NCBI RefSeq assembly: GCF_030412785.1
Contig: NZ_CP125295.1
Location: forward strand, 3,968,001-4,032,000
Origin: Paraburkholderia sabiae
Lineage (GTDB): Bacteria > Pseudomonadota > Gammaproteobacteria > Burkholderiales > Burkholderiaceae
Direction: 5' to 3'
Length of the DNA stretch: 64,000 nt
Positions 7,404-16,600 of this stretch are shown in pieces. A program made the translations under genes and the position numbers. A model generated the notes under the pieces. The model had not been told where the DNA came from. It did no database searches and saw nothing but the letters and a program-made list of their open reading frames with translations. How positions within the stretch are numbered: position 1 is the first letter of the stretch; each line of letters starts with the position of its first letter.

Positions 7404-8375
7404 TTAGAGTGCGGCGCCCGCGAGACGCTCGCGGAGAATGCGCTCGAAATGACCGGGATCGTGTGGCTTGAGCAGTTCGGCGGCGCGCGGCATATGGAAA
7501 TCATACAGGCGCGAGACCCAGAAACGATACGCGCCCGCGCGCAACATGTCGTTCCAGTGCCGGGTTTCGGCGGGCGTGAACGGGCGCACCGTCTGATAGG
7601 CGCGCAACAGCGCTTCGACGCGCGCTTCGTCGAGCTTGCCCGTCGCGAGGTCGACGCACCAGTCGTTGACGGTGACGGCGACGTCGAAGAGCCACTTGTC
7701 GCAGCCGGCGAAATAGAAATCGAAGAAGCCGCCCAGTTCGACTTCGTGATGCGTGCCGGGCGCCGCGTGCGCGAACAGCACGTTGTCACGGAACAGATCG
7801 CAATGGCACGGGCCTTCGGGCAGCGACGCGTAATCGTCCGACGCGAAGAACGCCTGCTGATGCGCGAGTTCTTCCGTGAGCAGCGTGCGCTGCGCGTCCG
7901 TCAGAAACGGCGCGATGCTCGGCACCGTTTCCTGCCACCACGGCAGGCTGCGCAGATTCGGCTGATGATGCGCAAAGTCGCGCCCCGCCAGATGCAGGCG
8001 CGCGAGCATCTGCCCGACTTCGACGCAGTGCGCGGCGTGCGGCGCAAGCTCCGGCGCGCCGTCGAGCTTCGTGACGATGGTCGCGGGCTTGCCGTTGAGC
8101 ATGCCGAACAGCGCGCCGTCGTCGCGCGGCATCGGGTCCGGCACCGGCACGCGATGCGACGCCAGATGGCGCATCAGATCGAGATAGAACGGCAGTTGTT
8201 CAGCCGTCAGCTTTTCGAAGATCGTGAGGACGTACTCGCCGCGCGTGGTCGTCAGAAAGAAATTGCTGTTCTCGATACCGGATGTAATGCCGCGAAATTC
8301 GACGACTTCGCCGAGATCGTAGTGGCGCATCCAGTCTGCGAGTTGGGCTTCGGTGACAGCGGTGAAAACGGCCAT
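7404..8375 (-). CDS. thrB: Homoserine kinase (ThrB, APH-fold type)
   Basis: Phosphorylates L-homoserine to O-phosphohomoserine in threonine synthesis. The 323-aa protein starts [16 protein letters not shown] and has the aminoglycoside-phosphotransferase-like fold used by beta- and gamma-proteobacterial ThrB. It shows [15 protein letters not shown] (nucleotide loop), [12 protein letters not shown] (catalytic loop with the HxD-x4-N pattern) and [14 protein letters not shown] (metal-binding aspartate). The ATG at 8375 is preferred to a start 34 codons upstream that would add a non-homologous leader. BPSS1780 follows and DUF2782 precedes it. This grouping with polA nearby recurs in related proteobacteria. 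Confidence 0.93.
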   Translation of the reverse strand: MAVFTAVTEAQLADWMRHYDLGEVVEFRGITSGIENSNFFLTTTRGEYVLTIFEKLTAEQLPFYLDLMRHLASHRVPVPDPMPRDDGALFGMLNGKPATIVTKLDGAPELAPHAAHCVEVGQMLARLHLAGRDFAHHQPNLRSLPWWQETVPSIAPFLTDAQRTLLTEELAHQQAFFASDDYASLPEGPCHCDLFRDNVLFAHAAPGTHHEVELGGFFDFYFAGCDKWLFDVAVTVNDWCVDLATGKLDEARVEALLRAYQTVRPFTPAETRHWNDMLRAGAYRFWVSRLYDFHMPRAAELLKPHDPGHFERILRERLAGAAL

Positions 8376-8518
8376 GCGTGGGGGCGTCGGATCAGGTTGG
8401 TCGGCTGGCGCAATGCCAGTGGAAAATCGGAACAAGCAGGTTGAAAGCGTCGTTGCTGACGCTTCGGCTTGAAGCAAAACAGGCGCGCGTCTCGCGACGG
8501 CGCGCCGGTCCGGCTGGA

Positions 8519-8923
8519 TCAGTAATGCAGGTTCACGGACGGCAGGCGCGCGGGCGGCTTGCCGGATTCGTAGACTTTCGGCGAGGTATCGGTAGGCGCG
8601 CTCATCTGGTAGCGCGTGCCGAAGTTCGAGCGCACGTCGATTTCGACGGGCTTGCCCTTGTCGCGGTATTCGGTGATTTCGGTGCCGTTGCCGCTGCGTT
8701 CGTAGTAGCTCGGCGTGCGCGGCTGGTTGATCTCGACTTTCGAGCTGACTTCGGCCGCGGGGCGGTTGATCGCTCTCAGATCCGGCAGACCGGCCCGTTC
8801 GTTGGCTTCGGCTTGGGCGTCTGCGGCTGCCTTGTCTTGCGCGGACGGGGCAGGCTGGGCAGCCATCGCGACGCCGCTGACGGCCAGCATCAGCGCAACT
8901 GCGACGGGGAAGAGCGGCTTCAT
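8519..8923 (-). CDS. DUF2782-family exported protein
   Basis: Small protein of 134 aa starting [17 protein letters not shown], with a signal peptide likely cleaved after VAMA. The conserved core is [19 protein letters not shown] followed by RYQMSAP, matching DUF2782, a short periplasmic domain of unknown function often encoded beside thrB and polA. It lies 143 bp upstream of thrB on the same strand. The length and signal peptide suggest a soluble periplasmic protein. Confidence 0.72.
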   Translation of the reverse strand: MKPLFPVAVALMLAVSGVAMAAQPAPSAQDKAAADAQAEANERAGLPDLRAINRPAAEVSSKVEINQPRTPSYYERSGNGTEITEYRDKGKPVEIDVRSNFGTRYQMSAPTDTSPKVYESGKPPARLPSVNLHY

Positions 8924-9142
8924 GGTGTTTCTCCGATTAGGTGGCCCAATTCTAGCAAATCCACTGCTGCCCACGGGCGCGAGTAACGGGCGATCGCCTT
9001 ATTTTGCGCGCTTCCCGCGCGGCCTGCAGCAAGCGCGCGGTTGCGTGCGCGACGCCACGCAAACGGCCGGTGAGCGGGCACGACGTCATCGGAAAGCACG
9101 GGTTCCGTGGTAATGTCGTTGCATCAATCGAGGCGAACGAAG

Positions 9143-10669
9143 ATGAACTACGAGACCAATCAACGCGCGGTGCACGTGCCCGCCAACGCGTTCCCGACCG
9201 AGGCCTTCGACGACGCAGCCGATGCCGTCACGCGCCTGTCCGCCATCTATGAAGCGAACACGTCGTTCCTGCGCGACGCGTTCGCGCGCTATCGCCGCAA
9301 CGAGCCGTTCGACCGGCGCGTGCGCGCGTGCTATCCGTTCGTGCGCGTGCGCACGGAGACCAACACGCATGTCGATTCGCGCCGCTCGTACGGTTTCGTC
9401 GCGGGTCCGGGCGTGTTCGAAACGACGGTCACGCGGCCCGATCTGTTCGGCAATTACTATCGTGAGCAATTGCGGCTGCTGGTGAAGAACCATCATGTGT
9501 CGGTGGAAGTCGGCGTGTCCGATCAGCCCATTCCCATTCACTTCGCATTCGCCGAAGGCATTCACCTCGAAGGCGATCTCGACCGCGAACGCCTGCTCGC
9601 GATGCGCGACGTATTCGATGCGCCCGATCTCGCGCTGCTCGACGACCGCATCGTGAACGGCACGTACGAGCCGCTGCCCGGCGAGCCGCATCCGCTCGCG
9701 CTGTTCACGGCGGCGCGCGTCGACTTTTCGCTGCATCGGCTGAAGCACTACACGGCGACTTCGCCGACGCATTGCCAGAACTACGTGCTGTACACGAACT
9801 ACCAGTTCTATATCGACGAATTCGTGAAGCTCGGCCGCACGATGATGACGAAGACCGACGACGCCGATCTGCGCGCGTACCGCAGCGAGTACACGTCGTT
9901 CGTCGAACCGGGCGACGTGATCACGTACAACGCGAATCTCGGCGAGCAGGAAGACGAGGGCCACGCGCCGCCGCGCCTGCCGCAGATGCCCGCGTATCAC
10001 CTGAAGCGCGCGGACGGCAGCGGCATCACGATGGTGAACATCGGCGTCGGACCGTCGAACGCGAAGACGATCACCGATCACATCGCCGTGCTGCGTCCGC
10101 ATGCGTGGATCATGCTCGGCCACTGCGCGGGGCTGCGCAATACGCAGCGCCTCGGCGACTACGTGCTCGCGCACGGCTATGTGCGCGAGGATCACGTGCT
10201 CGACGACGATCTGCCGCTGTGGGTGCCGATTCCGGCGCTCGCCGAAGTGCAGGTCGCGCTGGAGCGCGCGGTCGCGCAGGTCACGCAGCTCGACGGCGCC
10301 GAACTCAAGCGCGTGATGCGCACGGGCACGGTGGCGAGCGTCGACAACCGTAACTGGGAACTGCGCGATCATCGCGAGCCAGTGCTGCGTCTGTCGCAAA
10401 GCCGTGCGATTGCGCTCGACATGGAAAGCGCGACGATTGCCGCGAACGGTTTCCGTTTCCGCGTGCCGTATGGGACGCTGCTGTGCGTGTCGGACAAGCC
10501 GCTGCACGGCGAGTTGAAACTGCCGGGTATGGCGGACCAGTTCTATCGCGCGCAGGTCGATCAGCATCTGCAGATCGGCGTGAAGGCGATGGAGATTCTG
10601 CGGACCAACGGCCTGCATAAGCTGCATAGCCGGAAGCTGCGGAGTTTTGCGGAGGTGGCGTTTCAGTAA
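9143..10669 (+). CDS. amn: AMP nucleosidase
   Basis: Hydrolyses AMP to adenine and ribose 5-phosphate, helping control adenylate pools. The 508-aa protein has the N-terminal AMP nucleosidase domain (for example YREQLRLLVKNHHVSVEVG). The C-terminal nucleoside-phosphorylase-like domain includes VNIGVGPSNAKTITDHI, MLGHCAGLRN and ALDMESATIAANGFRFRVPY, the purine-binding MES motif region. Length is close to E. coli Amn (484 aa). The ATG at 9143 is preferred over one 12 codons upstream. It is transcribed alone and converges on the chromate transporter genes. Confidence 0.93.
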   Translation: MNYETNQRAVHVPANAFPTEAFDDAADAVTRLSAIYEANTSFLRDAFARYRRNEPFDRRVRACYPFVRVRTETNTHVDSRRSYGFVAGPGVFETTVTRPDLFGNYYREQLRLLVKNHHVSVEVGVSDQPIPIHFAFAEGIHLEGDLDRERLLAMRDVFDAPDLALLDDRIVNGTYEPLPGEPHPLALFTAARVDFSLHRLKHYTATSPTHCQNYVLYTNYQFYIDEFVKLGRTMMTKTDDADLRAYRSEYTSFVEPGDVITYNANLGEQEDEGHAPPRLPQMPAYHLKRADGSGITMVNIGVGPSNAKTITDHIAVLRPHAWIMLGHCAGLRNTQRLGDYVLAHGYVREDHVLDDDLPLWVPIPALAEVQVALERAVAQVTQLDGAELKRVMRTGTVASVDNRNWELRDHREPVLRLSQSRAIALDMESATIAANGFRFRVPYGTLLCVSDKPLHGELKLPGMADQFYRAQVDQHLQIGVKAMEILRTNGLHKLHSRKLRSFAEVAFQ

Positions 10670-10684
10670 GCGCGCTCGCGCGCG

Positions 10685-11215
10685 TTACACATACGGGAGT
10701 GCGACGAGCCCGACGAGGGCCCCGCCTCCCAACAACCACAACGGATGAATGCGCGTCTTGAACGCAAGCAGCGCGCAGGCACCCGTAATCGCCCACGCAA
10801 GCCACGACGCATCCGACGACTGCGCAATCAGCAGCGCACTCGCCGCGACGAGCCCCGCCGTCACAGGCACGAGTCCCTTCTGCGCGACGCGCCGCCACGG
10901 GCGATCCTTGAAGCGGTTCCACGCGTGCATCGCCAGAATCGTCACGACGGACGACGGCCCGAACTTCGCCAGCGACGTCACCAGCATCCCCGCCCAGCCG
11001 GCCACGTGCCACCCGACCAGCGTCACGACCATCATGTTCGGTCCGGGCGCGGCCTGCGCGAGCGCGAAGAGCGCGCTGAACTCGCTGGCGGGCATCCAGT
11101 GATGCACTTCGACGACCTGCCGCTGCATCTCCGGCAGGATCGTGTTGCCGCCGCCGAATGCGAGCAGCGAAAGCTGGCTGAAAATGACAGCGAGCGCGAT
11201 CAGCGTTTCGATCAT
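10685..11215 (-). CDS. Chromate transporter, short chain (second half)
   Basis: Half-size CHR-family membrane protein of 176 aa with about six hydrophobic segments. The family signature FGGGNTILPEMQRQVVE lies near the N-terminus and PGPNMMVVTLVGW is a second conserved block. Short-chain CHR proteins act as pairs, equivalent to one full ChrA, exporting chromate or related oxyanions by exchange with sulfate. The start codon overlaps the stop of the partner gene by 4 bp (ATGA), so the two are translationally coupled. Substrate is by family only. Confidence 0.85.
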   Translation of the reverse strand: MIETLIALAVIFSQLSLLAFGGGNTILPEMQRQVVEVHHWMPASEFSALFALAQAAPGPNMMVVTLVGWHVAGWAGMLVTSLAKFGPSSVVTILAMHAWNRFKDRPWRRVAQKGLVPVTAGLVAASALLIAQSSDASWLAWAITGACALLAFKTRIHPLWLLGGGALVGLVALPYV

Positions 11216-11844
11216 TTCGACACCTCGTTTGCGCGCGGCTTCGAGTCCGTCTTCGCGTCTGACGCCTGCGCCTTCTCCACGCGCGACGCGACGAAGATGC
11301 TGAGCGGCGTCAGCACGAGCATCGTCGGCAGCAGCGGAAAGCGCAGCAGCGCGATCGCGACGAAGCCGAGCGCGGCGATCGTCGCGGCGCGCGGATCGTG
11401 ACGTAGCGGCATCAGAATCTTGACGGCCATCGCGACGAGCAATCCCGCCGCCGCGGCAGCCAGCCCGGCAAAAAGATGCTTGATGTGCGGATCGTTTTGC
11501 GTGTGTTCATACAGCACGCCGAGCGCGATCACGACCAGCGACGGTCCGGCGATCAGTCCGAGAATGCCCGCCAGCGCGCCGCGCAAACCGCGAAACTTCA
11601 TGCCGAGCGCGACCGACAGATTGATCACATTGCCGCCCGGCAGAAACTGGCACAGGCCGAGCAGATCGGTGAATTCGGCGGCGCTCAGCCAGCGGTGCCG
11701 ATCGACGATGGTGCGTCGCGCGAGCGGCAGCGCGCCGCCAAACGACGTGAGCCCCAGGCCCAGAAAGCCCATGAAGATTTCGCGCGTGGTCGGAGCGGGC
11801 GCATGCTCCGGCGCCGGGTCCTGCGCGTGAAGGTGCTGATCCAT
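11212..11844 (-). CDS. Chromate transporter, short chain (first half)
   Basis: Half-size CHR-family protein of 210 aa. After a hydrophilic leader it shows the signature block FLGLGLTSFGGALPLARRTI and the conserved LCQFLPGGNVINLSVALG segment, followed by hydrophobic helices. It partners with the overlapping downstream gene to form a functional heterodimer. The start at 11844 (MDQHLHAQ) is chosen; two more in-frame starts at 11853 and 11865 are possible. The divergent LysR gene 98 bp away may control the pair. Confidence 0.85.
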   Translation of the reverse strand: MDQHLHAQDPAPEHAPAPTTREIFMGFLGLGLTSFGGALPLARRTIVDRHRWLSAAEFTDLLGLCQFLPGGNVINLSVALGMKFRGLRGALAGILGLIAGPSLVVIALGVLYEHTQNDPHIKHLFAGLAAAAAGLLVAMAVKILMPLRHDPRAATIAALGFVAIALLRFPLLPTMLVLTPLSIFVASRVEKAQASDAKTDSKPRANEVSK

Positions 11845-11921
11845 TGCGTTCACCATCCAGTACAAGCCGTGAAGATTAGCGCTATTCGAGCCGCACTCAA
11901 AACGATTTCTTGGGTAAGTCT

Positions 11922-11940
11922 TTGTGATCTAGAATCACAA
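11922..11940. promoter_or_regulatory. Perfect inverted repeat at LysR start
   Basis: TTGTGAT (11922-11928) and ATCACAA (11934-11940) are exact complements separated by CTAGA. The site ends 2 bp before the LysR ATG at 11943 and lies between divergent genes. It contains the T-N11-A geometry typical of LysR boxes. It is a candidate autoregulatory site that could also block ribosome access. Confidence 0.5.
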
Positions 11941-11942
11941 GG

Positions 11943-12839
11943 ATGAACCGCAAGCTTCCTCCTTTTCCGGCGCTGCGCGCCTTCGAAGCCGCGGCGCGGC
12001 ATAACAGTTTCACGGCCGCCGCCGACGAGCTCCATGTGACACACGGTGCAATCAGCCGGCAGGTCGCGGCGTTCGAAGCGTGGGTTGGCGTGCAGGTGTT
12101 TCATCGGAACGGCAAGCGTGTACGGCTCACGGAAGACGGCGCGCGCTATCTGTCGAAGATTCAGGCAGCGTTCGACAGCATCGCCGCCGCGACTGACCAG
12201 CTTCGCGACACGGGCGTCGTGCATGTGCTGCGCGTCAACGCGCTGCCTACGTTCGCGATGAAGTGGCTGTTACCGAGGCTGTCGCAATTCCAGCGGATGG
12301 CGCCGAACGTCGAGTTGCGGCTCGCGACATCGAATGCGCCGGTCGAAACGCTCGACAGCTTCGATGTCGCCGTGCGGCGCGGGCCCGCGCACTGGCCCAA
12401 TTGCGCGAGTGGTCAGTTCCTGGAAGAGAGCGAGATTCCCGTGTGCAGTCCGGCGCTGCTGCAACGCATGCCCATTCGCAGCGCCGACGATCTAGCGCGT
12501 CACGTGCTGCTGCATTCGGATACGCGGCCCGACGCGTGGCATCACTGGTTGCAGGCCGCGGGCGTCAAGGCGAAGTGCCGCAAGAAACAGTCGTTCGACC
12601 ATTTCTATCTGGCGTTGCAGGCGGCTGTCGATGGATTGGGCGTTGCGCTCGGACCGATGCCGCTGCTCGATGATGAGCTGGCGTCGGGGCGGCTCGTCAT
12701 GCCGCTGGCGGGACCGCGCATCGATGCGCGCGGCTACTGGTGGGTCGCGCGGCGCGAGGTCGCGAATGCGCCGCTTGTCGAGCAGTTCTGCCGCTGGCTG
12801 GAATCACAGGCAGCGCAGGCGGCAGAAACCGGCTCATAA
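11943..12839 (+). CDS. LysR-family regulator (GcvA-like)
   Basis: Transcriptional regulator of 298 aa. The winged HTH (FTAAADELHVTHGAISRQVAAFE) is followed by an effector domain resembling the GcvA/AmpR subgroup (FDVAVRRGPAHWP and VDGLGVALGPMPLLDDEL). It is divergent from the chromate transporter pair with a perfect palindrome in between. Control of those genes and of itself is therefore likely but inferred. The effector is unknown. Confidence 0.85.
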   Translation: MNRKLPPFPALRAFEAAARHNSFTAAADELHVTHGAISRQVAAFEAWVGVQVFHRNGKRVRLTEDGARYLSKIQAAFDSIAAATDQLRDTGVVHVLRVNALPTFAMKWLLPRLSQFQRMAPNVELRLATSNAPVETLDSFDVAVRRGPAHWPNCASGQFLEESEIPVCSPALLQRMPIRSADDLARHVLLHSDTRPDAWHHWLQAAGVKAKCRKKQSFDHFYLALQAAVDGLGVALGPMPLLDDELASGRLVMPLAGPRIDARGYWWVARREVANAPLVEQFCRWLESQAAQAAETGS

Positions 12840-12855
12840 CAGACTCACAACACGA

Positions 12856-13599
12856 TCACAGATAGAACATCCGGTCTTCGTCCGACTTCGAGGGATGCGC
12901 TTCCGGCTCTTCACGTTCTTCGTAGAACGCGAGCACGGCTTCGAGCACCTGGTCCGGTTCGTCGATGACCTGCATCAGGTTCATGTCGCCGGGATTGATG
13001 AGGCCCATCGGCACGAGTTGCGATTCGAACCATGCGAGCAAGCCCTTCCAGAACTCCGCGCCGACGAGAATGATGGGCACATGGCGCGACTTCTTCGTCT
13101 GAATGAGCGTGAGCACTTCGGCGAGTTCGTCGAGCGTGCCGAAGCCGCCCGGCATCACAATCACGGCATCCGAATTCTTCACGAACGTGACCTTGCGCGT
13201 GAAGAAGTGGCGGAAGCGCAGCGAGATGTCCTGCCATTGATTGCCCGACTGCTCGTGCGGCAACTCGATGTTCAGGCCGACGGACGGGGCCTTGCCCGCA
13301 TGCGCGCCTTTATTGGCCGCTTCCATGATGCCGGGGCCGCCGCCGGAGATCACGGCGAAGCCCGCATCGCTGAGTTTGCGCGCGATCGTTGTGGCCAGTT
13401 TGTAGTACGGCGAGTTCGGTTTCAGACGCGCCGAACCATAGATGCTCACGGCCGGGCGGATCTCCGACAGGTACTCGGTCGCCTCGATAAACTCTGCCAT
13501 AATCGTGAACATCTGCCACGATGCGCGGGCCTTCTTGGCTGTTGCGCGCTCTTGATCTGCGAGCGATCGCAGACTCGGAATCACTTTTCTCTTAGTCAT
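12856..13599 (-). CDS. LOG-family Rossmann protein (TIGR00730)
   Basis: Nucleotide-binding protein of 247 aa related to LOG, the cytokinin-activating 5'-monophosphate phosphoribohydrolases. It has the family motifs SIYGSARLKP, ISGGGPGIMEAANKGA and MPGGFGTLDELAEV (PGGxGTxxE). The N-terminal extension of about 45 residues and an acidic C-terminus suggest the longer bacterial subgroup, whose substrate is often undefined. It is divergent from polA with only one base pair between the two start codons, so its promoter must lie inside the polA coding region. Confidence 0.83.
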   Translation of the reverse strand: MTKRKVIPSLRSLADQERATAKKARASWQMFTIMAEFIEATEYLSEIRPAVSIYGSARLKPNSPYYKLATTIARKLSDAGFAVISGGGPGIMEAANKGAHAGKAPSVGLNIELPHEQSGNQWQDISLRFRHFFTRKVTFVKNSDAVIVMPGGFGTLDELAEVLTLIQTKKSRHVPIILVGAEFWKGLLAWFESQLVPMGLINPGDMNLMQVIDEPDQVLEAVLAFYEEREEPEAHPSKSDEDRMFYL

Positions 13600-13600
13600 A

Positions 13601-16342
13601 ATGCCTGAAGAACAGAACCTGGAAGGTAAGACCCTGCTATTGGTTGACGGTTCGAGTTATCTGTACCGGGCCTACCATGCGATGCCTGATTTGCGCGGTC
13701 CCGATGGAGGGCCAACAGGTGCGCTCTACGGGATCATCAACATGCTGCGCCGTATGCGCAAGGAGGTTACGGCAGAGTATAGCGCGTGCGTGTTCGATGC
13801 CAAAGGCAAGACGTTCCGTGATGACTGGTATCCGCAATACAAGGCGAACCGTCCGTCGATGCCCGAAGATCTCTCGAAGCAGATCGAGCCGATTCACGTC
13901 GCTGTGCGCTCGCTTGGCTGGCCCTTGCTGATGATCGACGGCGTCGAAGCCGACGACGTGATCGGCACGCTGGCGAAGCGCGCGGAGCAGCGCGGCATGA
14001 ACGTGATCGTCTCCACCGGGGACAAGGATCTGGCGCAGCTCGTGACGGATCATGTCACCCTCATCAATACGATGACGAACGAGAAGCTCGACCGCGAAGG
14101 CGTCGTCGCGAAGTTCGGTGTGACGCCCGAGCGCATCGTCGATTATCTGTCGTTGATCGGCGATACCGTCGACAACGTGCCGGGCGTCGAGAAATGCGGT
14201 CCGAAAACGGCGATCAAATGGCTCACGCAATTTGACACCCTCGATGGCATCGTCGCACATGCTGGCGAGATCAAAGGTGCGGTAGGAGACAATCTGCGAC
14301 GTGCGCTCGACTTTCTCCCGATGGCGAGAAAGCTCGTCACGGTCGAAACGGATTGCGATCTGACCGAGCACGTGACGTCGTTCGAAGACACGCTCGCCAC
14401 GCGTCCCGAAGCACGAGAAGAACTGCGCGACGTGTTCACGCGTCATGGCTTCAAGACGTGGCTGCGCGAAGTCGAAATCGCCGATGCCGTCGAAGGTCCG
14501 GAAACGGATGTGCCGCCCGCGCCGACTGTGGACGGCGAGCGCGAGTACGAAACGGTACAGACGTGGGAACAGTTCGACGCATGGCTCGCGAAGCTCGACG
14601 CCGCTGAGATCACCTCGTTCGATACGGAAACGACGTCGCTCGATCCGATGGTCGCGCAGATCGTCGGCATTTCCATTGCAGTCGAAGCGGGCAAGGCCGC
14701 ATACATTCCCGTCGCGCATCGCGGGCCGGATGCGCCCGAGCAGTTGCCGCGCGACGAAGTGCTCGCGAAGCTCAAGCCGTGGCTCGAAAGCGCGGACAGG
14801 AAGAAGGTCGGCCAGCATCTGAAGTACGACGAGCAGGTGCTGGCGAACTACGGCATTGCTATGGACGGCATCGAGCACGACACGCTGTTGCAGTCGTACG
14901 TACTCGAATCGCATCGTCCGCACGACATGGACAACCTCGCGTTGCGTCATCTCGGTCTCAAGACAATCAAGTACGAAGACGTCGCGGGCAAGGGCGCCTC
15001 GCAGATCGGTTTCGACGAAGTGCCGCTCGACAAGGCATCCGAATACGCAGCCGAAGACGCCGACATCACGTTGCGTCTGCATCAGGCGCTCTATCCGCAG
15101 ATCGCTTCTGAAGTGTCGCTCGATCACGTGTACCGCAACATCGAAGTGCCGACGTCGCGCGTGCTGCGCAAGATGGAGCGCAACGGCGTGCTGATCGACA
15201 CCGAAAAGCTGCGCGTGCAAAGCAACGAGATCGCGACGCGTCTCGTCGAGCTGGAAAAAGACGCGTATGAACTCGCGGGCGGCGAATTCAATCTCGGCTC
15301 GCCGAAGCAGATCGGCCAGATTTTCTTCGAGAAGCTCGAACTGCCCGTCATCAAGAAGACGCCGAGCGGCGCGCCTTCCACCGACGAAGAAGTGCTGCAG
15401 AAACTCGCCGAAGACTATCCGCTGCCGAAGAAGATTCTGGAGCATCGCGGGCTGTCGAAGCTGAAGTCGACCTACACCGACAAGCTGCCGCGCATGGTCA
15501 ACGCGAACACGGGTCGCGTGCATACGAACTATGCGCAAGCCGTCGCGGTAACGGGGCGTCTCGCATCGAACGATCCGAATCTGCAGAACATTCCCGTGCG
15601 TACGGGCGAAGGCCGGCGTATCCGCGAGGCGTTCATCGCGCCGCCGGGACACAAGCTGGTGTCGGCGGATTACTCGCAGATCGAGTTGCGCATCATGGCG
15701 CACATTTCCGGCGACGAAGCGCTGCTGCGCGCGTTCAAGCAGGGCGAAGACATTCACCGCGCCACGGCTTCGGAAGTGTTCAGCGTGACGCCGCTCGAAG
15801 TGTCGAACGATCAGCGGCGCATCGCGAAGGTGATCAACTTCGGGCTGATCTACGGCATGAGTTCGTTTGGTCTCGCATCGAACCTCGGCATCACGCGCGA
15901 TGCGGCGAAGCTCTATATCGACCGCTATTTTGCGCGTTATCCGGGCGTTGCCGCGTATATGGAGAACACGCGCACGAGCGCGAAGATGAAGGGCTACGTC
16001 GAAACCGTGTTCGGCCGTCGTCTGTGGCTGCCCGAGATCAACGGCGGCAACGGCCCGCGTCGCCAGGCTGCCGAGCGCGCCGCAATCAACGCGCCGATGC
16101 AGGGCACGGCCGCCGATCTGATCAAGATGTCGATGATCGCGGTGCAGAAATGGATCGAAGAGTCGGGCATTCGTACGCGCATGATCATGCAGGTGCACGA
16201 CGAACTGATTCTCGAAGTGCCGGAAGACGAACTCTCCGACGTACGTAAGCGCTTGCCGGAACTGATGTGCGGCGTTGCGCAACTGAAGGTGCCGCTCGTC
16301 GCCGAGGTGGGCGCGGGCGCGAACTGGGAGGAGGCGCACTAA
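13601..16342 (+). CDS. polA: DNA polymerase I
   Basis: Repair and Okazaki-fragment processing polymerase of 913 aa (E. coli, 928). Domains in order: 5'-3' exonuclease (LLLVDGSSYLYRAYHAMPDL at the N-terminus, then STGDKDLAQLV and LIGDTVDNVPGV); a 3'-5' exonuclease that keeps the first catalytic acidic motif SFDTETTSLDPM; and the family A polymerase. The polymerase motifs are A (VSADYSQIELRIMAHISGD), B (RRIAKVINFGLIYGMSSFG) and C (MQVHDELILEVPEDE). All visible catalytic motifs are intact. The ATG at 13601 is supported by the conserved start LEGKTLLLVDGSS. It is divergent from a LOG-family gene. Confidence 0.97.
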   Translation: MPEEQNLEGKTLLLVDGSSYLYRAYHAMPDLRGPDGGPTGALYGIINMLRRMRKEVTAEYSACVFDAKGKTFRDDWYPQYKANRPSMPEDLSKQIEPIHVAVRSLGWPLLMIDGVEADDVIGTLAKRAEQRGMNVIVSTGDKDLAQLVTDHVTLINTMTNEKLDREGVVAKFGVTPERIVDYLSLIGDTVDNVPGVEKCGPKTAIKWLTQFDTLDGIVAHAGEIKGAVGDNLRRALDFLPMARKLVTVETDCDLTEHVTSFEDTLATRPEAREELRDVFTRHGFKTWLREVEIADAVEGPETDVPPAPTVDGEREYETVQTWEQFDAWLAKLDAAEITSFDTETTSLDPMVAQIVGISIAVEAGKAAYIPVAHRGPDAPEQLPRDEVLAKLKPWLESADRKKVGQHLKYDEQVLANYGIAMDGIEHDTLLQSYVLESHRPHDMDNLALRHLGLKTIKYEDVAGKGASQIGFDEVPLDKASEYAAEDADITLRLHQALYPQIASEVSLDHVYRNIEVPTSRVLRKMERNGVLIDTEKLRVQSNEIATRLVELEKDAYELAGGEFNLGSPKQIGQIFFEKLELPVIKKTPSGAPSTDEEVLQKLAEDYPLPKKILEHRGLSKLKSTYTDKLPRMVNANTGRVHTNYAQAVAVTGRLASNDPNLQNIPVRTGEGRRIREAFIAPPGHKLVSADYSQIELRIMAHISGDEALLRAFKQGEDIHRATASEVFSVTPLEVSNDQRRIAKVINFGLIYGMSSFGLASNLGITRDAAKLYIDRYFARYPGVAAYMENTRTSAKMKGYVETVFGRRLWLPEINGGNGPRRQAAERAAINAPMQGTAADLIKMSMIAVQKWIEESGIRTRMIMQVHDELILEVPEDELSDVRKRLPELMCGVAQLKVPLVAEVGAGANWEEAH

Positions 16343-16534
16343 GCCGGCAAGACGTGTCAGCCGAACTTCAGCGGAAGGCACACTGGCATGCCAGTCGCGC
16401 GTTTGATGCCACACTGACACACCATTGTTGCTTCCCCAGGTCAACGGGATAACGTCGCTCGCATGTCACAGTTTGGTTTTGACAGACTTGTGACTTGTCC
16501 CCTTGCTCGCCACAATCGACAGAACGCAATCTAG

Positions 16535-16561
16535 GCGGCCGCACTCGCGCGACGCGGCCGC
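16535..16561. other. Paired GCGGCCGC palindromes between polA and ndh
   Basis: Two copies of the self-complementary octamer GCGGCCGC (16535-16542 and 16554-16561) lie 40 bp before the NADH dehydrogenase gene. They can pair to form an 8-bp stem with an 11-nt loop. There is no T-run. It could be a weak terminator of polA or a leader structure of ndh. Confidence 0.3.
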
Positions 16562-16600
16562 ATCGACGCACAACTTTATCGGTCAATACGGAGAGTTCTG

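Noticed and set aside
13637..16444. A 935-codon open frame opposite polA
   Set aside because: Arg/His-rich shadow of high-GC coding sequence. polA on the other strand has every family motif.
16479..16484. TTGACA before ndh as a promoter
   Set aside because: No acceptable -10 lies 16-18 bp downstream.
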